DNA of 64,000 nt from Granulicatella sp041433555 (GTDB lineage Bacteria > Bacillota > Bacilli > Lactobacillales > Aerococcaceae), in NCBI RefSeq assembly GCF_041433555.1, contig NZ_JAPWBR010000006.1, forward strand, positions 14,002 to 78,001, given 5' to 3'. The first letter of the stretch is position 1; every line of letters starts with the position of its first letter. Made by a program: the position numbers and the translations under genes. Of this stretch, positions 8,197-17,427 are shown in pieces. The notes under the pieces were generated by a model. That model was not told where the DNA came from and made no database searches. It saw nothing but the letters and a program-made list of their open reading frames with translations.

Positions 8197-8225
8197 TTCA
8201 AATAGGATGCTCCTTGTGGTAAAAT
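8197..8225 (+). promoter_or_regulatory. Promoter of the ybaK-yunD-yutD run
   Basis: TTCAAA (8197-8202) and TAAAAT (8220-8225) are 17 bases apart, and a TGG precedes the -10. It lies about 20 bases before the ybaK-like start. Confidence 0.5.
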
Positions 8226-8245
8226 GGAAAAAGGAGTGATTTTAC

Positions 8246-8746
8246 GTGAAAAAGAAAAAAGTAATCAAAACAAATGCAGTTCGAATGGTCGAAAAAGCGA
8301 AAGTTCCATATGCCATTCATGAATATGATGTGGATACAGCACATCTTGATGCGATTCATGCAGCACAAGGGATGGGAATTCCTGTCGAGGAAGTCTACAA
8401 AACCATTGTATTAACAGGAGATAAGACTGGACATTTAGTCGCTTGTATTGCGGCTCACCGCGAATTAGACTTAAAAACGATTGCGAAAGTTTCAGGAAAT
8501 AAGCGCGTAGAATTATTATCACTATATAAACTGGAACCATTAACAGGCTATGTGCGTGGAGGATGTTCACCGATTGGGATGAAGAAGAAATTCCCAACCT
8601 TTATTGAACACCATGCGATGGAGCAAAAAACGATTCGTATCTCTGCGGGGAAACGTGGACTTCAATTAGAAATTGCACCACAAGATTTACAACAGTTAAC
8701 ACAAGCAACAGTATTCGAAAATCATCCAGATGGGGTGGAAGCATGA
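8246..8746 (+). CDS. ybaK: YbaK/EbsC-family aminoacyl-tRNA deacylase
   Basis: Proteins of this family remove wrongly attached amino acids from tRNA, in particular cysteine from tRNA-Pro, in the cytoplasm. The 166-residue protein has the compact YbaK fold. The family-typical TIVLTGDKTGHLVACIAA segment lies near residues 52-69, the GYVRGGCSPIGMKK loop at about 97-110, and AGKRGLQLEIAP near the C-terminus. The lysine in YKTIV corresponds to the residue conserved in active deacylases. The stop overlaps the following nucleotidase gene by four bases (ATGA), so translation is coupled. Exact tRNA specificity is not shown by sequence. Confidence 0.9.
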   Translation: MKKKKVIKTNAVRMVEKAKVPYAIHEYDVDTAHLDAIHAAQGMGIPVEEVYKTIVLTGDKTGHLVACIAAHRELDLKTIAKVSGNKRVELLSLYKLEPLTGYVRGGCSPIGMKKKFPTFIEHHAMEQKTIRISAGKRGLQLEIAPQDLQQLTQATVFENHPDGVEA

Positions 8747-10101
8747 GTGAAGTAACGATTCTTCACATCAATGATATGCACTCGAATTTCCACTCCATAA
8801 AAACACAAACGAGTTTTATGAAGGAGCGAAGAGCTACTCTTGAGGCACAGGGACAGAAGGTATTTGGCATTGATTTAGGAGACCTGATTGACCGTGTTCA
8901 TCCACTGGTTGAAGCAGAAGATGGAAAGATTGCGTCCAGAGTGTTAAACGAGCAACAAATCGATTTTGCCACTCTCGGAAATAACGAAGGAACGGCATAT
9001 ACACCGCTCGAATTAGAGGCAGCTTATGAAGGTCGCAAGTTCGAAGTTATTATTTCGAATGTCAAATGGGCAACAACTGGAGAAGTGCCTCCGTTTGCAA
9101 AAGAAGTTCACTTCGAAACAGTGGACGATTGCAGTATTGCATTTATCGGGTTGACGGCATCGTATCCAGAAAGCTATGGTCCAAATGGCTATTTGATTGA
9201 AGAGCCGATGGATGCGTTGAAGCGCCTTGTACCGACGCTTGCAGCAGGCGGTCATCAGATTATCTTACTGTCACATTTAGGAATTGAAATGGATCATCTG
9301 ATTGCCGAAACTTATCCTGAAATTCAAGTGATTCTTGGGGCACATACGCATCATTTCTTTGAAGAAGGAAAATGGGTCAACCAAACACTGTTAACAGGTG
9401 GATTTAAGTATGGTGCTTATATTGGTGAACTTCATTTGAGAATAGAAGGTAGTCGCTTGCTTCCTCTTTCTGACAAAATGATTGCAGTCGAGGATTTAAA
9501 AGAGGATTCGACTATTGATGAAGGAGAAGTACTTCGCCAAGAAGGAATTGCTCTCTTGAAAGCAGAAGTGGTACTTCCACAAATTCCTGCGTACTCCGTA
9601 AAAGAACTAGCTCTTCTCTCATTAGAAGCGATGACGAGACAAACTGGAGTTCCAGCGGCATTTACTTATACAGGACTTTTTGTAGTACCGTTTAAAGAGG
9701 GTCCACTCACAAAGTTCGACTTACATGAATGTATGCCACATCCAATTCATTTGAACAAGAGCCACTTTAAAGTTTCCGATTTCAAACGACTATTGCAAAT
9801 TTTTGAAGCGCAGCAGCCTGAATTACTAGAAAAAGCTATTCGTGGATATGGTTTTCGTGGTAAACTGTTTGGAGAGATCCTTTATACAGGATTTCAGTTC
9901 GCTAGTGGCAAAGTCGTTGTAGACGGTAAAGGATTAGCAGACGACGAGTTTATTACATTTGTTTGCCCAGACCATATGCGATTCGTTCCATTTTTCCCGA
10001 TCATTGAAGAAAAAGGGGACAACGAAATTATTTATCCAGATTTATTAAGAACGATTATTGAAAAAGAATTAGTATTCAAAGAAAGGAAGAATCATGACTG
10101 A
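8743..10101 (+). CDS. yunD: Cytoplasmic metallophosphatase/5'-nucleotidase, YunD type
   Basis: This 452-residue protein has a two-domain 5'-nucleotidase layout. The N-terminal metallophosphatase domain has HINDMHSNFH, GDLIDR, LGNNEGT and GAHTHHFFEEG, which supply the two-metal site. A C-terminal 5'-nucleotidase domain follows (about 285-430). There is no signal peptide, so it differs from secreted UshA/NT5E enzymes and matches the cytoplasmic YunD group. It overlaps ybaK by 4 bases and the yutD-like gene by 8. In Bacillus the yunD-yutD-yutF genes lie close together, which supports the call. The physiological substrate is not known from sequence. Confidence 0.88.
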   Translation: MSEVTILHINDMHSNFHSIKTQTSFMKERRATLEAQGQKVFGIDLGDLIDRVHPLVEAEDGKIASRVLNEQQIDFATLGNNEGTAYTPLELEAAYEGRKFEVIISNVKWATTGEVPPFAKEVHFETVDDCSIAFIGLTASYPESYGPNGYLIEEPMDALKRLVPTLAAGGHQIILLSHLGIEMDHLIAETYPEIQVILGAHTHHFFEEGKWVNQTLLTGGFKYGAYIGELHLRIEGSRLLPLSDKMIAVEDLKEDSTIDEGEVLRQEGIALLKAEVVLPQIPAYSVKELALLSLEAMTRQTGVPAAFTYTGLFVVPFKEGPLTKFDLHECMPHPIHLNKSHFKVSDFKRLLQIFEAQQPELLEKAIRGYGFRGKLFGEILYTGFQFASGKVVVDGKGLADDEFITFVCPDHMRFVPFFPIIEEKGDNEIIYPDLLRTIIEKELVFKERKNHD

Positions 10102-10918
10102 ACAGAAAGCAGAAACACTTTCACAGGAATTAAGTCAAGTCTTAGAAGAGATTGTGACAACGCCTGAAGAAGAAGTGAAGCGTGCGGTAATGGTTGGAGA
10201 TACAACCGTGATGATTGATGATGTGCATTATGAAATCGTCGAAGATTACCGTGACGGATTTAATATTGAAGCGTTAAACGAGCGCTATAATGATATTTTT
10301 GAGCGCTATGATTACATCGTTGGCGACTGGGGCCATGAAAAATTACGTTTGAAAGGTTTCTTCAAACATTCGCATAAATTGGCGACTCCGGATCGCGATA
10401 TCGATTATTTACAAGAATATTTATTAGAGTATTGCAATTTTGGATGCCAATATTTCGTATTGGAAAGAGATCCAGAGGCGCAACATAAGCCAGTTGTGGA
10501 AGAAGAAAAAACACAGCAACGTCCAAGACGTGAACGCAATAATCAACGCAAACGTCAAAACAATCAACGCAGAGAACATGTATTTAGTCCGGCGGATTTA
10601 GATAGTCCAGTCCGTTCAAATAACAAGCGTAAGTTTAAAGACAAGGCTCAAAATCGTCAGAAGAAACGCAATAATGAGACAAATCAAAAGGCGAAAAAAG
10701 ACCAATCGTTTAACTTGAAAGAATTTATTCCGAAAGAAACGATGAAAGAAAAAGAATATGAAGGCAATAACTTCAAACCAAAACAAAAGAAATCTTCTCA
10801 ACATTTCTCAATGAAAGAAGTGGAGAAACCAGCAAGCAGTAAGGTGAAGAAGAGTCCTGTGAAATCCACTCAAAAGAAAGGATTCCATATTCGAGAAAAC
10901 CAACAAAGAGGTAACTAA
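10094..10918 (+). CDS. yutD: YutD-like protein with a long basic low-complexity tail
   Basis: The N-terminal half (about residues 25-125) matches the YutD/DUF1027 family, with DDVHYEIVEDYRDGFN and ERYDYIVGDWGHEKLRLKGFF. The function of that family is unknown. The remaining 150 or so residues are rich in Lys, Arg, Asn and Gln and look disordered; they include RRERNNQRKRQNNQRR-type stretches. YutD proteins are usually near 100-200 residues, so this tail is unusual and could bind RNA or another polyanion (inference). The gene overlaps yunD by 8 bases and directly abuts the HAD gene, so it is part of one operon. Confidence 0.85.
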   Translation: MTEQKAETLSQELSQVLEEIVTTPEEEVKRAVMVGDTTVMIDDVHYEIVEDYRDGFNIEALNERYNDIFERYDYIVGDWGHEKLRLKGFFKHSHKLATPDRDIDYLQEYLLEYCNFGCQYFVLERDPEAQHKPVVEEEKTQQRPRRERNNQRKRQNNQRREHVFSPADLDSPVRSNNKRKFKDKAQNRQKKRNNETNQKAKKDQSFNLKEFIPKETMKEKEYEGNNFKPKQKKSSQHFSMKEVEKPASSKVKKSPVKSTQKKGFHIRENQQRGN

Positions 10919-11701
10919 ATGTATAAAGCATATTTTATTGATTTAGATGGAACAATGTACCGTGGAAAAGACCGTATTCCAACGGCCGAAGCATTTATTA
11001 AGAGATTGCAAGAAGCCAAGATTCCATTCCTATTTGTAACAAACAACGCTACAAAAACACCTGCACAAGTAGCCGAAAACTTACGTGTGAACTATGGTAC
11101 TGAAGTTTCTGCAGACGAAGTGTATACAAGCGGTGTTGCGGCAGTGGATTACTTGAAGTCTCATTTCAACGTGAACCGTGTCATGGTCATCGGGGAAGAA
11201 GCGATTAAAAATCAAGTTGAAGCAGCTGGATATACGCTTGTTTCTGAAGACCCAGAAGTCGTATTACAATCCCTCGACCGTAATGTGACTTATAAAGACT
11301 TAGAAACTGCAACGCTTGCGATTCGCAGCGGTGCGACATATATCGTAACGAATATCGATTCAAACTTACCAAGCGAAAAAGGCCCAATTCCAGGGTCAGG
11401 TGCCATCACTGGTTTCTTAAAAGTGGCGACACAAGTAGAGCCGATTATTATTGGTAAACCAAGCAGCGTGATTATGGAGTCTGCGTTGGATTATTTAAAT
11501 GCCAAATTCCCAGACCGTCATTTTAGAAAAGAGGACATTGCAATGGTTGGAGATAACTACCAAACCGATATTCAAGCCGGAATTCAATACGGCATGGACA
11601 CACTGATGGTATTAACAGGATTTTCAACACGTGAAGACTTAGAAAAAGTGGAAGAACAACCAACGCACTTGGTAGAGGATTTGAGTGAATGGACTATTTA
11701 A
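10919..11701 (+). CDS. yutF: HAD-superfamily IIA phosphatase, NagD/YutF type
   Basis: This 260-residue cytoplasmic hydrolase has the HAD motifs in order. The nucleophile motif is FIDLDGTMYRG (D8, D10), the second motif is FVTNNATKTP (about 40-49), a lysine lies in IIIGKPSS (about 176-183), and MVGDNYQTDIQAG supplies the acidic pair near residue 210. The cap insertion of the C2/NagD subclass lies between motifs 2 and 3. Related proteins dephosphorylate small phosphate esters such as nucleotides or sugar phosphates; the actual substrate is not evident. It starts immediately after the yutD-like gene and overlaps the next membrane gene by 13 bases. Confidence 0.92.
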   Translation: MYKAYFIDLDGTMYRGKDRIPTAEAFIKRLQEAKIPFLFVTNNATKTPAQVAENLRVNYGTEVSADEVYTSGVAAVDYLKSHFNVNRVMVIGEEAIKNQVEAAGYTLVSEDPEVVLQSLDRNVTYKDLETATLAIRSGATYIVTNIDSNLPSEKGPIPGSGAITGFLKVATQVEPIIIGKPSSVIMESALDYLNAKFPDRHFRKEDIAMVGDNYQTDIQAGIQYGMDTLMVLTGFSTREDLEKVEEQPTHLVEDLSEWTI

Positions 11702-12333
11702 CTAGAACTTACCGAGTACCAAAATGGGTCACTGCCATCGCGCTATTCTTATTCTTCTTAAGTCTAGGAATTACCTTTGTGATATTCTTTGAGCCGATGT
11801 ATCATTGGTCGATTGGTTGGTTTGGAGTGGAAAAACTCACTGGTTACAGTGCAGATACGCTTAAGATGAACTATCATGAACTCATTGGATATTTAACGAA
11901 TCCGCTAGTGGATGCATTGAAGATGACCGATTTTCCAAGTTCAGAACAGGGATTATTCCACTTCTTCGAGGTAAAACGTCTCTTCTTTGTGAATTTTGCA
12001 GTACTGCTCGCATCAGGGCTTATCAGTTTTTTTGGAGTGAGATATTTGCAACAAAGAAGACAAACATGGCAATTACGTAGACCCATTCGCTGGCTCGTTT
12101 TAATTCCAGTTGTCGTTTGTTTTGCGATTGCGGCATTCTTCGATACTCTCTTTGTGAAGTTCCATCAAGTGTTCTTTAACAATGATGCGTGGATGTTCGA
12201 TCCGAAAAACGACCCGATTATTTTAGCATTGCCAGAGGAATTCTTTATGCTATGTTTTGCCGTAGTATTCACCTTTTTATTGGTGGGACTTTTAGGGACA
12301 AACGTTGCGATTAAGCGATTAAAAGAAATATAA
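11689..12333 (+). CDS. DUF1461-family integral membrane protein
   Basis: This 214-residue protein has four or so membrane helices (about 15-33, 102-120, 135-157 and 182-203). A long loop between the first two contains MNYHELIGYL and FHFFEVKRLFF. These features match the DUF1461/TIGR01906 membrane family, common in Lactobacillales and of unknown function. The gene overlaps the HAD phosphatase gene by 13 bases and closes the run that starts at ybaK. A terminator follows within 10 bases of the stop. The family link is from memory of the pattern; no function is proposed. Confidence 0.8.
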   Translation: MDYLTRTYRVPKWVTAIALFLFFLSLGITFVIFFEPMYHWSIGWFGVEKLTGYSADTLKMNYHELIGYLTNPLVDALKMTDFPSSEQGLFHFFEVKRLFFVNFAVLLASGLISFFGVRYLQQRRQTWQLRRPIRWLVLIPVVVCFAIAAFFDTLFVKFHQVFFNNDAWMFDPKNDPIILALPEEFFMLCFAVVFTFLLVGLLGTNVAIKRLKEI

Positions 12334-12342
12334 AAAAGTAAG

Positions 12343-12386
12343 AAACGAGAAGCTTCTTTTCGAAAAGAAAGAGTTCTCGTTTTTTT
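12343..12386 (+). terminator. Terminator of the ybaK-DUF1461 operon
   Basis: The arms at 12343-12351 and 12374-12382 pair, with a further internal pairing (CTTCTTTTCGAAAAGAAAG), and a T run follows. Confidence 0.8.
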
Positions 12387-12430
12387 GTACCAAAAAAATT
12401 CGCATATGAGCGGAATTTCACACAAAAAAA

Positions 12431-12439
12431 TGGTATGAT
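12431..12439 (+). promoter_or_regulatory. Extended -10 promoter of the glycosyltransferase-YfhO unit
   Basis: TGG directly precedes TATGAT (12434-12439). It lies about 38 bases before the glycosyltransferase start. No clear -35 box is seen. Confidence 0.5.
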
Positions 12440-12477
12440 ATAAGAGATGAACATTTAAAGGATTGAGGAGTGGAATA

Positions 12478-13428
12478 ATGAAATTATCAATTGTCATCCC
12501 GTTTTATAACGAGGAAAATATGATTCAAAAAATGTATGACGCCTTAGTAGCAGAAGTCAATAAAATTACTAAAGCGGAATTTGAAATTATTTTTATTAAT
12601 GATGGTAGTAAAGACCGTACTTTTGAAAAAATGCTTGCAATCGCAGATAGCGATTCTCGCGTAAAATATATTAGTTTCAGCAGAAACTTTGGGAAAGAAG
12701 CTGGAACAATTGCTGGACTTGAATACGCAACAGGGGAAGCTGTGATTTTAATGGATGGGGACTTACAACATCCACCTGCACTTCTTCCACAAATGATTGA
12801 AGCGTATGAAGAAGGATATGACGTTGTGAGTGCTCGTCGTACACGTACTGGTGAAAAACCACACCGTACATTCTTAGCAAAACATTTCTATCGCCTTGCA
12901 AACAAAATGATGGATATCGAATTGATGGATGGGGTCTCTGAATTCCGTCTATTCAGCCGTAAAGCGGTTCGTGCCATTCTTTCATTACAAGAATACAACC
13001 GATTCTCTAAAGGAATTTTCTCTTGGATTGGTTTTAAAGAAAAAGTCATCGAATATGAAAACCAAGTTCGTACAGTTGGTGAAACAAAATATTCATTGAA
13101 GTTCTCATTAAACTATGCGATTCAAGGGATTTTATCGTTCAATGATAAACCGCTTCGTGTGTGTATTAATTTCGGTTTATTCTGTTTATTAATCTCGTTG
13201 GTCTACGTTCTTTGGACATTTGTTCAATACTTCGTAGCTCCAGATTCACTCGTGAGTGGATACTTCACAACGATCTTCTCTGTCGTACTCTTTGGTGGAA
13301 TTCAATTGATTTCTATCGGGGTATTAGGGGAGTATATCGGTAAGATTTACTACGAAGTGAAGAAACGTCCACATTACTTAGTTGATGAAACGAACATGAC
13401 GGTGAAAGGAGAGCAACATGACGACTAA
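12478..13428 (+). CDS. Polyprenyl-phosphate glycosyltransferase, GtrB/CsbB type
   Basis: This family-2 glycosyltransferase should load a sugar from a UDP donor onto undecaprenyl phosphate at the inner membrane face. The 316-residue protein has a GT2 domain with FINDGSKD (about 39-46) and the metal-binding MDGDLQHPP (about 93-101). Two C-terminal membrane helices follow (about 228-250 and 262-285). The ATG at 12478 follows GAGGAG. Its end overlaps a yfhO gene by 11 bases. In Bacillus and Staphylococcus, CsbB with YfhO adds sugars to lipoteichoic acid outside the cell, so the same job is likely here. The sugar is not known; GlcNAc or glucose are candidates. Confidence 0.9.
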   Translation: MKLSIVIPFYNEENMIQKMYDALVAEVNKITKAEFEIIFINDGSKDRTFEKMLAIADSDSRVKYISFSRNFGKEAGTIAGLEYATGEAVILMDGDLQHPPALLPQMIEAYEEGYDVVSARRTRTGEKPHRTFLAKHFYRLANKMMDIELMDGVSEFRLFSRKAVRAILSLQEYNRFSKGIFSWIGFKEKVIEYENQVRTVGETKYSLKFSLNYAIQGILSFNDKPLRVCINFGLFCLLISLVYVLWTFVQYFVAPDSLVSGYFTTIFSVVLFGGIQLISIGVLGEYIGKIYYEVKKRPHYLVDETNMTVKGEQHDD

Positions 13429-16045
13429 GAAAAAGGTCTATTTAGCAAGCTTCCTTGCGCCGATGGTCATCATGTTTATCGCGTGGGCGATTGATGGCTT
13501 CTTCCCGTTTGGTGCAAGGTCGCTAATGGCGGTTGACTTTAACGCACAGTATATCGGGCTCTACGCCTATTTCAAACATCTTTTCTTAAACTGGGATTGG
13601 AGTAGCTTCTTCTATTCTTTCTCGAAATCAATTGGTGGGGGAATGCTTGGAATTTGGGGCTTTAACTTATTAAGTCCATTTAACTTCTTATTCCTATTCT
13701 TCTCGGAAGAAAACTTCCAATGGATTGTTCCTGTTGTTATCGCATTACGTTACGGAACAATGGGACTTACGATGACGCATTTCCTTGTGAAGCGTTATGA
13801 CGGTCTAAAGAAAAAAGCCTACTTACTTCCAATCGTAGCGACGATTTATGCCTTAAACGGATTTAACGTCAGCTATCAAATGAACCCAATTTTCTACGAT
13901 GGCATGATTATGTTGCCACTAGTATTAATTGGAGTAGAACAAGTGCTTGATAATGAGTCTCCGCGAGGCTATATCGGAATGCTTGCGCTAGCGCTATTTG
14001 TACACTTCTATATGGGTTATATGACATGTATTTTCGTAGTCATCTACGCATTCTTCTATGTCATCCGTTCAAAAGAATTTACAAATATCAAAGTGGTTTT
14101 TGAACGCATGTTAAAACTAGCTTGCGCTTCGATTATCGCAGTCGGGATGGTTGCAGCGATTCTATTGCCAATCATCATCAGTTTAGTTTCTACTAAAGGT
14201 GGTTTGCAAAACTCATTGAAATTTGAGTGGACATTGCAAATTAACCCGTTTGAAATTTTATCGAAATTATTCCTTGGATCATTCGATAATGATTCATGGC
14301 CAGCAGGTCCAAACTTGCCAAACATTTATGTGGCGAGCTTCGGGATTTTAGGAACCATTTACTACTTTATCTCTAAGAAAATTACAAAATGGGGTAAGGT
14401 TGCAGCAGGATTCGTGCTTGTTGTTTTCTTAATCTCTTGTGCGCATGAATTTACAAGTAAATTATGGCATATGGGACAAAACCCAGCAGGATTCTTCTAC
14501 CGCTTCTCATGGATTATCGCGTTCTTCTTAGTGTACCTAGCTTACTTAAGCTTACGCGAAGTCGAACGATTTACCGCAAAAGAAGCAAGCATCTTATTTG
14601 TAGGAATGGCGATTATTTTTGGAATCGTTCAATTCCAAGAGCATTCATTCTTAACAATTTTGCAACGTATTGCGACTCTTGGTATTTTCATGATTATGCT
14701 TTTTGTCTTGTTCTGGACAAAAGCGAAGAAACCGTGGGCAGTGATTGCAGTATTGACGGTGGTTGAATTGACAGCCAATGCGGCCATTGTTCAGTCGCGT
14801 GTCGGATATACAGATGCGTACAAATACCACGATGCGGTTCTTCAATTGAAAGATGCCATCAATCCAATTCGTCCTGACGATACAGATTTCTATCGTATCA
14901 ATAAGACATTTAACTTAAGTAAAAACGATCCATTTATGGTTGATTACCCAGGTTTATCAGTATTTAGTTCAAACTTGGAAAACAGTACGCGTGATTTATT
15001 TGACCGCTTAGGAAATAACGGGATTAACGCGACAACGTACTATCAAGGAACACCGCTGCAAGACGCGCTCTTCTCAGTGAAATACTTAGTGGCACCAAAA
15101 CCAGTGTATACAAAAGAATATCCTGATACTTCGAAAATGTATGTATTCGGAAATATGGTAACGCGTAAAGATATTACGTCGAAAGAACCAGTGTACGAAG
15201 CAACAAGAACGAAGACGTATGAAACAGGATTAATCTTACCAATTGCTTATGGTGTGAATGATGTGACAGTGAATGTAAAACTGGAAAATCATCAACCGAT
15301 TCAAAACCATAACAAGATTGTCCAAGCAATGGGAGCCACAAGTGAAAATTACTTAACGCTTCTAGCAGCCAACGAAGTGAAGTTGGATAATATGGAAGTT
15401 CCTGATTCTTCTAAACCAGAAACGTATAAACGCGTGGATTCATCAAAACCAGGAACAATTACGTATCATTTAGTACCGCAGTCTTCTGAAGATTACTGGG
15501 TATCGATTCCTCAAAAACTTTCTCACACGAATAAAAACAAAGTGAGAATTTTACTCAATGGAAATACGTATGACTTCCAAGATAAATTCCAACAAACACA
15601 ACTTATTCAAGTGGCCCATGATTCACTTGGGAAAGCCGTTGATTTAACGATTGAAATTGACACAGATGACGAATACAACTTGTCAGGTTTACGCCTAGCA
15701 CGTTCAAATAGTGCCTTAGTAAATCGCATGATTGAAGAGCATCAACTTCAAGGAATGAAAGTCACTCATTGGGATGATAGTCATATTCAAGGGACTGTGA
15801 ATATCACAGACGATAGCACATGGATGATGACAAGTATTCCATATGAAAAAGGCTGGACGGTTAAAGTCGATGGTCAAGTCGTTGGAACGGCTAAAGTTTG
15901 GGATAGTCTTCTTGCTTTCCAAATTACACCTGGTGAACATACAATTGAGATGACTTACATGCCAGAAGGATTTATGGCAGGATTCGTGATTTCAATCTTA
16001 TCAATTTGTATTTATGTGTTAGCCATTTATAAAAAATGGATTTAA
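13418..16045 (+). CDS. yfhO: YfhO-family membrane glycosyltransferase
   Basis: The 875-residue protein has an N-terminal half with a dozen or so membrane helices (about 1-460), and a final helix near residues 848-868. A large extracytoplasmic domain (about 465-845) ends with the GWTVKVDG and PGEHTIEMTYMPEGF segments typical of YfhO. YfhO proteins are GT-C enzymes that move a sugar from a polyprenyl-phosphate carrier onto lipoteichoic acid on the outer membrane face. The carrier-loading enzyme is the gene just before, which overlaps it by 11 bases. A second, interrupted yfhO follows 20 bases later, so tandem duplication is likely. Confidence 0.9.
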   Translation: MTTKKKVYLASFLAPMVIMFIAWAIDGFFPFGARSLMAVDFNAQYIGLYAYFKHLFLNWDWSSFFYSFSKSIGGGMLGIWGFNLLSPFNFLFLFFSEENFQWIVPVVIALRYGTMGLTMTHFLVKRYDGLKKKAYLLPIVATIYALNGFNVSYQMNPIFYDGMIMLPLVLIGVEQVLDNESPRGYIGMLALALFVHFYMGYMTCIFVVIYAFFYVIRSKEFTNIKVVFERMLKLACASIIAVGMVAAILLPIIISLVSTKGGLQNSLKFEWTLQINPFEILSKLFLGSFDNDSWPAGPNLPNIYVASFGILGTIYYFISKKITKWGKVAAGFVLVVFLISCAHEFTSKLWHMGQNPAGFFYRFSWIIAFFLVYLAYLSLREVERFTAKEASILFVGMAIIFGIVQFQEHSFLTILQRIATLGIFMIMLFVLFWTKAKKPWAVIAVLTVVELTANAAIVQSRVGYTDAYKYHDAVLQLKDAINPIRPDDTDFYRINKTFNLSKNDPFMVDYPGLSVFSSNLENSTRDLFDRLGNNGINATTYYQGTPLQDALFSVKYLVAPKPVYTKEYPDTSKMYVFGNMVTRKDITSKEPVYEATRTKTYETGLILPIAYGVNDVTVNVKLENHQPIQNHNKIVQAMGATSENYLTLLAANEVKLDNMEVPDSSKPETYKRVDSSKPGTITYHLVPQSSEDYWVSIPQKLSHTNKNKVRILLNGNTYDFQDKFQQTQLIQVAHDSLGKAVDLTIEIDTDDEYNLSGLRLARSNSALVNRMIEEHQLQGMKVTHWDDSHIQGTVNITDDSTWMMTSIPYEKGWTVKVDGQVVGTAKVWDSLLAFQITPGEHTIEMTYMPEGFMAGFVISILSICIYVLAIYKKWI

Positions 16046-16065
16046 TTGAATAGGAGTAGACTATA

Positions 16066-17427
16066 ATGACAATTTCAAAAATGAAATTAAAATATAGTTC
16101 GCTATTCTTCGTTCCATTTGTGGTGATGTTGGGGGTCTTCCTAAGTTTAGGATTGACCCCTTTTTCGCAAAATTCGATTCATAGCGGAGACTTTCTTTCT
16201 CAATATTTTCCGCTTTATATCGGATTGCATAAACTATTTTGGAGTGGAGATTTTAGTGGTCTATTTTGGTCCTTCGAGAAATCACTTGGAGGAGCCATGC
16301 CAAGTGTCTGGGGCTTTAATAGTTTAAGTCCATTCACGTTTTTATATGTGATCTTTCCAATTTCAAGTTTTCAAGTCCTTAGCTACGTGATTCCTCTTCT
16401 ACGTGCTGGGGTCATGGGAGTCGTCTTTGGATATTTCTTAGAAAAGAAATTCAAAGGCGTGTCGAAACATTACTGGTTATCATTAGGATTGGCTTCGTCA
16501 TATGCCCTTAGCGGATTTGTCGTATCGCAACAATATAATCCTAATTTCTTAGATAATCTGGTCTATATTCCGTTTATTCTCTTGGGAATTGAAGAGGTGG
16601 CAAGTGGGAAGCGTTCGGTGAAATTACCGCTGTTTCTTGCCATTAGTTTAATAACGGATTTTTATACAGGGTATATGATGTGTCTCTTTGTGGCGCTCTA
16701 TACATTTTATGTCGTCTTCTCGTCGGATACTTCATTGAAAGAGGCCGTACAGAGAATAGTGAGAGTCGCGTTATTTGCACTGATTGGAGTTGGCCTTGCA
16801 GCATTTTGGCTATTGCCCGTCTTTAGCGCCTTATTAGAAAGTAAAGCGAGTGCGGGGAGCACCTTTGCATGGTCTTGGAACCCGGTAAATGATTTAGTCG
16901 CTATGCCGCAAAAATTCATCTTAGGATCCTTTGGTGAAAAAGAGTGGGGCGATTCTAAGGCGTTACCGCAACTCTTTATTGGTGGATTAGGACTCTTTGG
17001 ATGTTGTACGTTTTTTGCTAAAAGAGAGATTACACTTCGTAAGAAATTAGCAGCGACAGTCGTGTTGCTTGTCTTACTGCTTTCGTTTTCGATTCAAGGT
17101 TTCGATCAAATTTGGCATATGGGACAACGCCCGGTTGGTTTCTACTTCAGAAATTCATGGGTAGCCAATAGTTTTATGCTAGTGCTAGCATCCGAAAGTC
17201 TAATGCAGTGGAAAGATGAATTCCGCTTGAATGAGTTCTTAGTGGCCATCTTTGGATTTGGGTCAATTCTAGTGTTGTCGACTCTAAGAAGTCTGCAATA
17301 TGTTGAGACCTCACAGAAAATACTCGCGTTTATTATTTGGACGATTATCTTATTAGCTTTCTTCTTTAGAAGAGCTGAAAGAGTTCGTAGGCTTCAATTA
17401 ACGGCCGGAGTCGTGATTGTTGAGTAA
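16066..17427 (+). CDS. YfhO-family protein, N-terminal part of an interrupted gene
   Basis: The 453-residue product corresponds to the membrane half of YfhO. It shares with its neighbour the FWSFEKSLGGAMPSVWGFN and DQIWHMGQRPVGFYFRNSW segments. Translation stops at a TAA (17425-17427) in the middle of the last helix of this half. The next codon is an ATG in the same frame, and the remaining 410 codons continue the YfhO sequence without a shift. The paralogue has Val-Glu-Leu-Thr at this point, so a single TTA-to-TAA change would explain the stop. The fragment lacks the extracytoplasmic domain, so it is probably inactive unless the stop is read through or both parts assemble. Confidence 0.8.
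   Translation: MTISKMKLKYSSLFFVPFVVMLGVFLSLGLTPFSQNSIHSGDFLSQYFPLYIGLHKLFWSGDFSGLFWSFEKSLGGAMPSVWGFNSLSPFTFLYVIFPISSFQVLSYVIPLLRAGVMGVVFGYFLEKKFKGVSKHYWLSLGLASSYALSGFVVSQQYNPNFLDNLVYIPFILLGIEEVASGKRSVKLPLFLAISLITDFYTGYMMCLFVALYTFYVVFSSDTSLKEAVQRIVRVALFALIGVGLAAFWLLPVFSALLESKASAGSTFAWSWNPVNDLVAMPQKFILGSFGEKEWGDSKALPQLFIGGLGLFGCCTFFAKREITLRKKLAATVVLLVLLLSFSIQGFDQIWHMGQRPVGFYFRNSWVANSFMLVLASESLMQWKDEFRLNEFLVAIFGFGSILVLSTLRSLQYVETSQKILAFIIWTIILLAFFFRRAERVRRLQLTAGVVIVE

Noticed and set aside
14464..14766. 100-codon plus-strand frame inside yfhO
   Set aside because: It is a shadow frame of a clear YfhO coding region.
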